This document shows positions 1 through 6,625 of a stretch of DNA of 17,713 nucleotides, piece after piece; the stretch's first letter is position 1; each line of letters begins with the position of its first letter. The notes beneath the pieces are model-generated. The model made no database searches. It was not told the origin of the DNA and saw nothing but the letters and a program-made list of their open reading frames with translations. A program made the position numbers and the translations under genes. Origin of the DNA: UBA5972 sp964600965 (GTDB taxonomy: Bacteria > Pseudomonadota > Alphaproteobacteria > Rhodobacterales > Rhodobacteraceae); the NCBI GenBank assembly GCA_964600965.1, contig CAZRLO010000056.1, positions 1 through 17,713 on the forward strand, read 5' to 3'.

Positions 1-347
1 ATCACTTCATGCGCGACTGGCGCGAAGACCTGACCGTCCGGATGGACCAGCGCAACATCGACATTCTTGCCGCGTCGCATCGCCTGTTGGATACGACCGA
101 GCCCTACCAGTTGCTTTCGGGCTATCGCAGCCCGCGCACCAATGCCATGCTACGCCGACGCAGCCGCGGCGTTGCAAAAAATTCCCTTCACATCAAGGGG
201 ATGGCGGCAGACTTGCGGCTGAATTCTCGTACCGTCGGCCAAGTGGCCCGCGCCGGACTTGCATGTAACTCGGGTGGGATTGGAAAATACTCCCGTTCCA
301 ATTTCGTTCACATGGATTGCGGCGCTGTCAGGACATGGGGTCGCTAA
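1..347 (+). CDS. YcbK/DUF882-family peptidase M15-like protein, 5'-truncated by window edge
   Basis: This is the C-terminal part of a YcbK-like (DUF882, peptidase M15 superfamily) protein. The family comprises exported zinc proteins related to D-Ala-D-Ala and murein endopeptidases, so a role in peptidoglycan turnover is likely. The reading frame is open to the left edge and reads N-H-F before the first internal ATG at 9, so that ATG is probably not the true start. Visible hallmarks are an SGYRSP segment, the zinc-site block SLHIKGMAAD (the H and D of the SxHxxGxAxD signature), and a late FVHMD histidine. The stop is TAA at 345-347, followed 26 nt later by a strong terminator. The export signal would lie outside the window. 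The family call is firm, but the exact substrate is unknown. Confidence 0.85.
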   Translation, partial: HFMRDWREDLTVRMDQRNIDILAASHRLLDTTEPYQLLSGYRSPRTNAMLRRRSRGVAKNSLHIKGMAADLRLNSRTVGQVARAGLACNSGGIGKYSRSNFVHMDCGAVRTWGR

Positions 348-373
348 CTCTTCCTGAGCGACCTCCGACTTAT

Positions 374-401
374 AAACCCGCTGACGACCGGCGGGTTTTT
401 T
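374..401 (+). terminator. Rho-independent terminator after the YcbK-like gene
   Basis: A perfect 8-bp stem, AAACCCGC (374-381) with GCGGGTTT (391-398), encloses a 9-nt loop. It runs into a tract of six T ending at 401. It lies 26 nt beyond the stop codon of the upstream gene. On the minus strand the stem is followed only by a short T run, so it is mainly a plus-strand terminator. It may weakly stop transcripts running out of proA. Confidence 0.85.
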
Positions 402-725
402 ATGGCCTGCCGTTCCGCTGGCAATGCCCATGGCTGTGGGAATGTTGAGACGGGCGGCGATCACGGAATGGTTTACCTGAACAATACGCGGCGAATGCAC
501 CGCCGGCTGAATTCCGGTGACTTCGGGCTGCGGCGCAATGGCCGGATCGGTCCGCCGGGAAGCCGGAACCAATCCATAGCGAAAGATCGGTCCCTGGGTC
601 GGGTGGCATTGGTCCTTCAGGAAACGCCACACATTTCGCGCAACCAACTCAAGTAACGTGATAATTTGATCCATCGGGCAAGAATCCAGTGGGTCGGATC
701 GTTGGAGTCGAACCGCCGCCGTCCC
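402..725. other. Intergenic stretch between the YcbK-like gene and proA; possible weak minus-strand ORF
   Basis: No recognisable gene lies here. A minus-strand frame opens at ATG 674 and its first 90 codons look mildly protein-like, beginning MDQIITLLELVARNVWRFL with moderately GC-rich third positions. However, it has no visible ribosome-binding site, reads straight through the terminator hairpin, and continues antisense through the YcbK-like gene. No family was recognised. It could be a decayed gene at the end of the proBA operon, or chance. Confidence 0.3.
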
Positions 726-1991
726 TCACGGCCGGATCGTCCCGTCCCCGACCACCAGATATTTGAACGAGGTCAGTTGCGCCGCCCCCACCGGGCCGCG
801 CGCGTGCATTTTCCCGGTGGCGATGCCGATCTCGGCGCCCATGCCGAATTCGCCGCCATCGGCGAACTGGGTCGAGGCGTTGCGCATCAGGATGGCGCTG
901 TCGAGCCGGGCAAAAAACCGTTCCGCCGTCGCGTCGTCTTCGGTCAGGATCGCATCGGTGTGCTGCGAACCGAATTCGCGGATATGGGCAACCGCACCGT
1001 CAACCCCGTCCACCAGCCGGGCGGAAACGATCATGTCCAGATACTCGCGCCCGAAATCATCGGGATCGGCGGCGAGCGTGCCGGGCACGTCGCGCAAGGC
1101 GCCGTCAGCACGAACTTCGACACCTGCGGCCATCAGATCGTCCAGAAACGGCGCGCCGTGACGGTCGAAAAACGCCTGATCCACCAACACGCATTCCGCG
1201 GCCCCGCAAATGCCGGTGCGCCGGGTCTTGGCGTTCAGCACGACGCTGCGGGCCATTTCGACATCCGCCGCCTTGTCGACGTAGACATGGCAAATTCCTT
1301 CAAGATGCGCGAAAACCGGCACCCTCGCCTCGGCCTGGACCCGTCCGACCAGCCCCTTGCCGCCGCGGGGCACGATCACGTCGATGTAATCGATCGCCGT
1401 CAGCATGGCACCGACAGCGGCGCGATCGCGCGTCGGCACCAGTTGCACCGCGTCGGCAGGCATGCCCGCCTTGCGCAGCCCGTCGACCAGACAGGCATGA
1501 AGGCTGCCCGAGGAATGAAAGCTTTCCGAACCACCGCGCAGGATCACGGCGTTGCCCGCCTTGAGGCACAGCGCCCCGGCATCCGCCGTCACGTTGGGGC
1601 GGCTTTCGTAAATGACGCCGATCACCCCCAGCGGCGTTCGCACGCGACGGATATTCAGGCCCGAAGCCATGTCCCATTGCGCCAGCACCTCGCCCACCGG
1701 ATCGGGTTGTTCGGCAACCGCCCGCAGACTGTCCTGAATGCCGCGAATGCGCGAACCGTCCAGCATCAGCCGGTCCAGCATTGCCGGGCTCAATCCCTTT
1801 TGGCGCCCGTATTCCAGGTCGAGCACATTGGCCGCGATGATCTTGTCGCGGCTCTGTGCGACCGCCTCGGCGGCGCCGATGAGGGCGGCGTGCTTGCGCT
1901 CGGCGCTGGCGGTGGCCAGTTCCTGCGCGGCACGGCGGGCGCGCAGGCCGATATTGGCCATCATGTCATTGATTTCGCCCTGATTCTTCAT
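726..1991 (-). CDS. proA: Gamma-glutamyl phosphate reductase (glutamate-5-semialdehyde dehydrogenase)
   Basis: This cytoplasmic enzyme catalyses the second step of proline synthesis. It reduces glutamyl-5-phosphate with NADPH to glutamate-5-semialdehyde, which cyclises to pyrroline-5-carboxylate. The 421-residue product has the usual family length. Visible features are the cofactor-domain block GVIYESRPNVTADAGALCLK (about 124-144), LRGGSES, and the catalytic cysteine Cys262 in KTRRTGICGAAE. The C-terminal region FGMGAEIGIATGK is also typical of ProA. The ATG at 1991 overlaps the proB stop in an ATGA, so the two genes are probably translationally coupled and the kinase product is passed directly on. 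An internal Met11 is an alternative start, but the overlap favours the first. Confidence 0.97.
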   Translation of the reverse strand: MKNQGEINDMMANIGLRARRAAQELATASAERKHAALIGAAEAVAQSRDKIIAANVLDLEYGRQKGLSPAMLDRLMLDGSRIRGIQDSLRAVAEQPDPVGEVLAQWDMASGLNIRRVRTPLGVIGVIYESRPNVTADAGALCLKAGNAVILRGGSESFHSSGSLHACLVDGLRKAGMPADAVQLVPTRDRAAVGAMLTAIDYIDVIVPRGGKGLVGRVQAEARVPVFAHLEGICHVYVDKAADVEMARSVVLNAKTRRTGICGAAECVLVDQAFFDRHGAPFLDDLMAAGVEVRADGALRDVPGTLAADPDDFGREYLDMIVSARLVDGVDGAVAHIREFGSQHTDAILTEDDATAERFFARLDSAILMRNASTQFADGGEFGMGAEIGIATGKMHARGPVGAAQLTSFKYLVVGDGTIRP

Positions 1992-3103
1992 ATCACCATG
2001 TCATCCCTGTGGATCAGCGCTGCCCGGCCGGGATAGCCCAGAATTCCGGCGATTTCACCGCTTTGCCGGCCTTTGATCGCGCGGGCCTCGCCGCTTTCAT
2101 AGCCCGCAAGCCCGAGGCCAAGCGCCACTCCGCCCGGCCCCAGTATAGCGACCGGATCACCGCGCTGGAAATCCCCCGAAACCGCCGTCACCCCCGCCGA
2201 CAGCAGCGAATTGCCCCGTGCCAACGCCGCCGCCGCGCCGGTATCGACGCCAATTTCTCCCCTGGGCTTCATCGCGGAAATCCATTTCTTGCGCGCGCTT
2301 TTCGGGTCGCCCAGTGGCGCGAACCAAGTATGCGGTGCCCCGTTGGCCAGCGCGCTCAGCGGGGCGGTTTCCGCGCCTGCCATGATCACCAGCGCACAGC
2401 CCGACGCCGTCGCCGTCTGCGCCGCCATAAGTTTGGTCTTCATACCACCACGCGACGTGTGATGGATCGTATCGCCCGCCATCGCCATGATTTCCGGGGT
2501 GATTTTCGCGACGTGATCGATGCGTTTGGCATCGGGGTCGGTGTGGGGATCGCCGGTATAGAGCCCGTCCACATCCGACAGCAGCACGCACAGATCGGCC
2601 CCCGCCATCAGCGCCACCTGCGCGGCAAGACGGTCGTTGTCGCCGAACCGGATTTCGTCGGTCGCAACGGTATCGTTTTCGTTGACGATCGGCACGCAGC
2701 CCAGTTGCAGGAGCGTCGCCAGCGTCGCCCGCGAATTCAGATAGCGCCGCCGGTTGGTGCTGTCCTCCAGCGTGACCAGAACCTGCGCGGTGGCAATGCC
2801 GTGGGGCTCCAGTGCTGCCTGATACGCCCGCGCCAGCCGGATTTGCCCGACCGCGGCGGCGGCCTGGCTTTGCTCAAGCGACAGATCGCCACCGGGCAGG
2901 TCCAGAACCCGGCGGCCAAGCGCGATCGAACCGCTGGAGACGAGCAGAATGTCCTGCCCGGCCTTTCGCGCCGCCGCCACGTCGCGCGCCAGCGCTTCGA
3001 GCCAGCCAAGTCGCAACTGCCCGCCCACCGCATCCACCAGCAGGGCCGAGCCGATCTTGACAACCAGCCGCCTTGCCTGAGGGATCCCGGTCAGGGGTGC
3101 CAC
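1988..3103 (-). CDS. proB: Glutamate 5-kinase with C-terminal PUA domain
   Basis: This enzyme phosphorylates glutamate to glutamyl-5-phosphate, the first and normally proline-inhibited step of proline synthesis. The 371 residues match the long, two-domain form. The amino-acid-kinase domain covers about 10-260, with VVKIGSALL (14-22), SSGSIALG (56-63), VNENDTV (140-146), FGDNDRLAAQ and SDVDGLYTGDP (176-186). The C-terminal PUA domain covers about 280-355. The start overlaps the last 13 nt of obgE and the stop overlaps the start of proA, so obgE-proB-proA is a compact operon. No attenuator or operator is visible upstream, because that space is coding. Confidence 0.97.
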   Translation of the reverse strand: MAPLTGIPQARRLVVKIGSALLVDAVGGQLRLGWLEALARDVAAARKAGQDILLVSSGSIALGRRVLDLPGGDLSLEQSQAAAAVGQIRLARAYQAALEPHGIATAQVLVTLEDSTNRRRYLNSRATLATLLQLGCVPIVNENDTVATDEIRFGDNDRLAAQVALMAGADLCVLLSDVDGLYTGDPHTDPDAKRIDHVAKITPEIMAMAGDTIHHTSRGGMKTKLMAAQTATASGCALVIMAGAETAPLSALANGAPHTWFAPLGDPKSARKKWISAMKPRGEIGVDTGAAAALARGNSLLSAGVTAVSGDFQRGDPVAILGPGGVALGLGLAGYESGEARAIKGRQSGEIAGILGYPGRAALIHRDDMVI

Positions 3104-4128
3104 GCCGTTTCCTCCAGTTCAGCCCCGGGCTGATTGTCCCGGTGCGCCAATATCTGCGCCCGCGCCGCGCGCAACACCGCATCCGTGCCCTCGTGCGAGA
3201 CGCCGGACATCGCCAGAACCGGTGATCCGGCCGTTTTTTTCAACGCCGCAAGCCGCTGGTCGCGCGTGGCCGGGTCCAGCGCGTCGATCTTGTTCAGGAC
3301 GGTGATGCGAGGTTTTTCGGCCAGCGCGCCGCCATATTCTCGGAGTTCACCGAGGATGGTCTGGAAATCCTCGGCCAAGGTTTCCGAGGTGCCGTCCACC
3401 AGATGAATCAGCACGGCGCAGCGTTCGACATGGCCCAGAAACCGGTCGCCGATCCCCCTGCCCGCATGGGCGCCCTCGATCAGACCGGGAATGTCGGCCA
3501 CCACGAATTCCGCACCGTCCACACCGACAACACCCAGATTGGGATGCAGGGTCGTGAAGGGATAATCGGCGATTTTGGGCCGGGCGTTCGATGTCGCGGC
3601 CAGAAAGGTCGACTTTCCGGCATTCGGCAGGCCCAGCAGACCGGCATCGGCAATCAGTTTGAGGCGCAGCCAAAGCTCTCGTTCCACCAGCGGCTGGCCG
3701 GAATTGGCGCGGCGCGGGGCCTGATTGGTGCTTGACTTGAAGTGAAGATTGCCAAATCCGCCATTGCCCCCGGCCGCCAGCAACACCCGCTGACCCAGCC
3801 GCGTCAGATCGGCCACAAGGGTCTCCTGATCGTCGTTCAGGACTTCGGTTCCGACGGGGACCTTCAGCGTAATCATCTCGCCATCCCGGCCGGAACGCGC
3901 CCGCCCCATGCCGGATTTGCCGTTTTGCGCGAAAAAATGTTGCTGATAGCGAAAATCGATGAGCGTGTTCAGACCGTCCACCGCCTCGACCCAGACATCG
4001 CCGCCGCGCCCGCCATTGCCGCCATCGGGTCCACCATATTCGACATTGGCCTCGCGGCGAAAACTGACGCAGCCATTGCCGCCCGCGCCCGAACGAATGG
4101 TCACTCTTGCAAGATCAAGGAATTTCAT
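3091..4128 (-). CDS. obgE: Obg-family GTPase (ObgE/CgtA)
   Basis: This is an essential GTPase associated with 50S subunit maturation and growth control. The 345-residue product has the glycine-rich Obg fold first (about 1-158, with many GGxGG turns such as GGPDGGNGGRGGD). The G domain follows: P-loop GLPNAGKST (166-174), switch region DYPFTTL (188-194), DIPG (212-215) and NKID near 285. It lacks the long C-terminal OCT domain seen in some Gram-positive homologues, as expected for this group. It sits 53 bp after the GNAT gene and overlaps proB by 13 nt. Linkage to rplU and rpmA is a widespread arrangement and fits its ribosomal role. Confidence 0.97.
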   Translation of the reverse strand: MKFLDLARVTIRSGAGGNGCVSFRREANVEYGGPDGGNGGRGGDVWVEAVDGLNTLIDFRYQQHFFAQNGKSGMGRARSGRDGEMITLKVPVGTEVLNDDQETLVADLTRLGQRVLLAAGGNGGFGNLHFKSSTNQAPRRANSGQPLVERELWLRLKLIADAGLLGLPNAGKSTFLAATSNARPKIADYPFTTLHPNLGVVGVDGAEFVVADIPGLIEGAHAGRGIGDRFLGHVERCAVLIHLVDGTSETLAEDFQTILGELREYGGALAEKPRITVLNKIDALDPATRDQRLAALKKTAGSPVLAMSGVSHEGTDAVLRAARAQILAHRDNQPGAELEETAWHP

Positions 4129-4181
4129 CCGCTTCCGCCTTTCGAGCCCTGCCTAACCCCAAGATCAGGCTTTGGCAACGA

Positions 4182-4718
4182 TTACAATGTCTTGAGATAG
4201 GTCCAGGTCGGTACATGCGCGGTGCGAGCCAACGAGAACGCCTCGGCCTCGCCAAGACAGGCAAAGCCGTTGGCCGCCAGCACCCGCGCCGAAACCGGGT
4301 TGTCCTGAAATACGCTGGCAACGACCGACCGGTTGGCATGGGGATTGGCCATCAGCAGCGCCGCCAGCGCCGCCGAGGCGAATCCCCGGTTCCAGAAATC
4401 CGGTGCCACCCAATAGCCGACCTCGGATTGATCGCGCTCCAGATATTTCAGGGCGATCACCCCGGCCAGCGGCGGCCCGGCGGCCCTTGTCGCGTCGATC
4501 GCCCAGACGTCTTCGGCCCGGTCACTGGCGCGCGCGCGCAGAATGAACGCGTCGGCAGCGCCCTCGGGCAGCGGAAACGGGATCGAGGTGGTCATCTGCG
4601 CCACCCGCTGATCCCCGGCGAAACGCGCCAGCATCGGCGCATCGCCGGGCGCGAGAGGCCGCAGATCAAACCGCGCTGCGGCGATGACCTCCTGTCTGGG
4701 GATTGCTTCAAGTTTCAC
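4182..4718 (-). CDS. GNAT-family N-acetyltransferase (RimJ/RimL-like), GTG start
   Basis: This is a predicted acetyl-CoA-dependent N-acetyltransferase of 178 residues. The substrate cannot be told from sequence; the RimJ/RimL type can modify protein N-termini or small molecules. FDLRPLAPGDAPML near the N-terminus and YWVAPDFWNRGFASAALAAL (acetyl-CoA-binding region, about 107-127) followed by NPVSARVLAANGF are typical of the family. The start is a GTG at 4718, preceded at 6 nt by AGGAGT. It overlaps the TGA of the exporter gene in a GTGA, so the two are probably coupled. A longer ATG-started reading exists but runs deep into the exporter gene. GNAT genes between rpmA and obgE are common in Rhodobacterales. 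Confidence 0.87.
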   Translation of the reverse strand: MKLEAIPRQEVIAAARFDLRPLAPGDAPMLARFAGDQRVAQMTTSIPFPLPEGAADAFILRARASDRAEDVWAIDATRAAGPPLAGVIALKYLERDQSEVGYWVAPDFWNRGFASAALAALLMANPHANRSVVASVFQDNPVSARVLAANGFACLGEAEAFSLARTAHVPTWTYLKTL

Positions 4719-5320
4719 GTTGAAACTCCTGTAAACAATACATAAACCACGCTGAGAGCCGTCAGCGATGCCAGGGAAACCATTAACGCGCGTTCGTATT
4801 TCTGACCCGCCGCGCTTTGCGCCAGTCGCGCGCCGCCCCACGCCCAGAGCGGGTGCAGCACCACCTGACATCCCATCAGGGATATGGCGATGAAAAAGGT
4901 CGCCAGCAAGGCATGCGTGCCGGGATCAACGAAACTTGTGAACCCCGTGACGATCATCGCCCAGGCCTTGGGGTTGACCGGATGCACCGCCAGACCGGCG
5001 GCGAATCCCGGTGCGCGGGCACTGCCTTGCCCGGGGTTGAGACGCATCAGCGCAATGCGCCACGCCAGCCAGAGGATATAGGCGACCGCGGCCCATTTGA
5101 GCAGCCCGAACAGCCACGGCACCTGTGCCGCCAGCCCGATCAGCCCGAACCCGACCGGCCAGATGATCGCCTGTTTGCCCAGCACGACCCCGGCCACGAA
5201 GGGCAAGGCCGCGCGCAACCCGAATCGCGCGCCCGTTGCCAGCAACACCATGTTTGCCGGGCCGGGGGTGGCAACCTGGGCGGTGGCAAAGACCAGAAAA
5301 CCAGCGATTTCCACGGACAT
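4715..5320 (-). CDS. LysE/RhtB-family amino-acid exporter
   Basis: This is a predicted inner-membrane exporter of 201 residues, the normal size for LysE/RhtB proteins, which expel amino acids or derivatives. The N-terminal signature ATPGPANMVLLATGARFG (about 14-31) is diagnostic. Hydrophobic segments follow at roughly 35-60, 65-90, 105-130, 135-160 and 175-195, and a central NPKAWAM motif is present. The ATG at 5320 is chosen because GGGGAGAT lies just upstream. An ATG at 5347 sits inside the preceding terminator and is less likely. The gene lies after the rpmA terminator, so it may depend on read-through or on its own weak promoter. The transported substrate is unknown. Confidence 0.88.
   Translation of the reverse strand: MSVEIAGFLVFATAQVATPGPANMVLLATGARFGLRAALPFVAGVVLGKQAIIWPVGFGLIGLAAQVPWLFGLLKWAAVAYILWLAWRIALMRLNPGQGSARAPGFAAGLAVHPVNPKAWAMIVTGFTSFVDPGTHALLATFFIAISLMGCQVVLHPLWAWGGARLAQSAAGQKYERALMVSLASLTALSVVYVLFTGVST
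4725..4730 (-). promoter_or_regulatory. Shine-Dalgarno that fixes the GTG start of the acetyltransferase
   Basis: AGGAGT on the minus strand lies 6 nt before the GTG at 4718. It is placed inside the end of the LysE-type gene and supports a short, coupled acetyltransferase start. Confidence 0.7.
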
Positions 5321-5326
5321 TGCGAT

Positions 5327-5332
5327 CTCCCC
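5327..5332 (-). promoter_or_regulatory. Shine-Dalgarno that fixes the exporter start
   Basis: GGGGAG on the minus strand stands 6 nt before the ATG at 5320. It favours this start over the upstream in-frame ATG at 5347. Confidence 0.65.
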
Positions 5333-5345
5333 GAACGCAGGTATC

Positions 5346-5384
5346 AAAGGAAAAGGGACCGGCGCTTGCTACGCCGATCCCCTT
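5346..5384 (-). terminator. Rho-independent terminator after rpmA
   Basis: On the minus strand AAGGG(G)ATCGGCG (5384-5372) pairs with CGCCGGTCCCTT (5364-5353). This gives a 12-bp stem with one bulged G, one G-T pair and a 7-nt loop, followed by TTTTCCTTT. It lies about 30 nt beyond the rpmA stop. It should separate the ribosomal pair rplU-rpmA from the exporter-obgE-proBA genes, at least partly. Confidence 0.75.
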
Positions 5385-5413
5385 AAGATTTCGTCGCATT
5401 CGACGGGTTCGGC

Positions 5414-5683
5414 TTACTCGGCGGCCTCCGCCACCGGGAGAACCGAAATGAAGGTACGCCCCTTGAGGCCCTTGTGGAATTTCACGCAACCCTCGGCGGT
5501 TGCGAAAATCGTATGGTCCCGGCCAAGGCCGACACCTTCGCCCGGCCACCACTTGGTGCCGCGCTGGCGCACGATGATGTTGCCCGGAATGACGGCCTGA
5601 CCGCCAAATTTCTTGACGCCGAGGCGCCGACCGGCTGAATCGCGACCATTGCGCGAGGAACCGCCTGCTTTTTTATGTGCCAT
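5414..5683 (-). CDS. rpmA: 50S ribosomal protein L27
   Basis: This 89-residue component of the large ribosomal subunit has an N-terminal tail that reaches the peptidyl-transferase centre. The start MAHKKAGGSSRNGRDSAGRR and the following GVKKFGGQ, VRQRGT and GRDHTIFA segments are unmistakable L27. The ATG at 5683 is preceded by AAGGAGAA at good spacing; a longer upstream reading is spurious because it overlaps rplU. It begins 11 nt after the rplU stop, so the two form one transcript. The terminator at 5346-5384 follows it. Confidence 0.98.
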   Translation of the reverse strand: MAHKKAGGSSRNGRDSAGRRLGVKKFGGQAVIPGNIIVRQRGTKWWPGEGVGLGRDHTIFATAEGCVKFHKGLKGRTFISVLPVAEAAE

Positions 5684-5694
5684 TTCGGTTCTCC

Positions 5695-6339
5695 TTAGCC
5701 TTTGGCCAGTTCTTTGGCCTGTTCGACCCATTCAGGTTTGATCTTGATCGTGCCGATCGCGGCAATGTCATCATCGCCGAGCGCCGCAATCTGCGCATAG
5801 CTGGTCAGCCCGGCGGCATTCAGCTTGGTCGCGGCCGCAGGGCCGACGCCGGTCAGCGCGGTCAGGTCGTCCGCCGCGACGGGTGCTGCGGCCTTGGCTG
5901 GTTTTTTCGGCTCGGGTTTTTTGGCCGCGGTTTGCTTGGGCGCGGTTTTCTTGGGCGCGGCCACCGCTGCCGGTGCTTCGGCGCCAACGCCGCCAACCGC
6001 CGCCGAAACGCCGGATTTTGCCGCACCCTTGGGCAGGATGTCGGTCACCCGCAGCACGGTCAGAAGCTGGCGATGGCCCTTCTTGCGCTGGCTCGAATGT
6101 TTGCGGCGGCGTTTCACATAGTGAATCAGCTTGGGCCCCTTGGCCTGATCCAGAATCTCGGCCTGTACGGCGGCGTCGGCCACCAGCGGTGCGCCGACGG
6201 TAACCTTGTCGCCGCCCAGCATCAGGATATCGTTGAACTGGATCTTGTCGCCCGCGTCGCCCGCAAGCCGTTCGACCTTCAGGACGTCGTTCTTGGCAAC
6301 TTTATACTGTTTGCCCCCAGTTTTCAGCACAGCAAACAT
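5695..6339 (-). CDS. rplU: 50S ribosomal protein L21 with C-terminal helix-hairpin-helix extension
   Basis: This is a large-subunit protein that binds 23S rRNA. Residues 1-104 are a full-length canonical L21 (MFAVLKTGGKQYKV at the start, KRRRKHSSQRKKGHRQ at 77-91, VTDIL at 98-102). The protein continues to 214 residues, about twice the usual 100-105. First comes an Ala/Pro/Lys-rich, probably disordered linker (about 105-155), then a helix-hairpin-helix-like module (about 157-212) with LTALTGVGPAAATKL and LGDDDIAAIG. Such tails occur on L21 in Rhodobacterales; their function is unknown to me. AAGGA stands 8 nt before the ATG. A promoter candidate lies about 130 nt upstream. Confidence 0.96.
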   Translation of the reverse strand: MFAVLKTGGKQYKVAKNDVLKVERLAGDAGDKIQFNDILMLGGDKVTVGAPLVADAAVQAEILDQAKGPKLIHYVKRRRKHSSQRKKGHRQLLTVLRVTDILPKGAAKSGVSAAVGGVGAEAPAAVAAPKKTAPKQTAAKKPEPKKPAKAAAPVAADDLTALTGVGPAAATKLNAAGLTSYAQIAALGDDDIAAIGTIKIKPEWVEQAKELAKG

Positions 6340-6466
6340 GCCGCGTTTCCTTGTTCTGTCGCGTCTCTGCGGTCCCCGTTGCGGGCGTTTCGCCGGAATT
6401 CCGGCACCTCGGACAGCGCGCCCCTTTGGGGACGAGATTGCAAACAACCGGAACCATCCGGCGCAA
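6340..6466 (-). other. Predicted rplU 5' leader with two small hairpins
   Basis: If the promoter at 6473-6501 is right, the rplU mRNA has an untranslated leader of about 125 nt. It contains CCCC-AAA-GGGG (6431-6421 on the minus strand) and a perfect 14-bp palindrome GCCGGAATTCCGGC (6405-6392). No known ribosomal-protein leader motif was recognised. A regulatory role is speculative. Confidence 0.3.
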
Positions 6467-6472
6467 GGCGGT

Positions 6473-6501
6473 GCTATCGGGGATTGCGCGCGGATTGTCA
6501 A
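6473..6501 (-). promoter_or_regulatory. Candidate sigma-70 promoter for rplU-rpmA
   Basis: On the minus strand a perfect TTGACA (6501-6496) is followed after exactly 17 nt by GATAGC (6478-6473), which matches the -10 consensus at the central ATA. Placement upstream of a highly expressed ribosomal operon supports it. Confidence 0.55.
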
Positions 6502-6561
6502 GCCGACGCCGTGCGTTATCTGGGCCGGTGTCCGGCGCGGCGGCGATGGCCGACACGGCGA

Positions 6562-6590
6562 TTGCAAGCGCGCGCGTTCTGCCCGATAAA
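6562..6590 (+). promoter_or_regulatory. Candidate sigma-70 promoter for the first TPR-sulfotransferase gene
   Basis: TTGCAA (6562-6567), a 17-nt spacer and GATAAA (6585-6590) lie 35 nt before the ATG at 6626. It is divergent from the rplU promoter about 60 bp away. Confidence 0.5.
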
Positions 6591-6625
6591 GCCGCCGACA
6601 ATGGCTGATCCTGACGGGCAAAATC

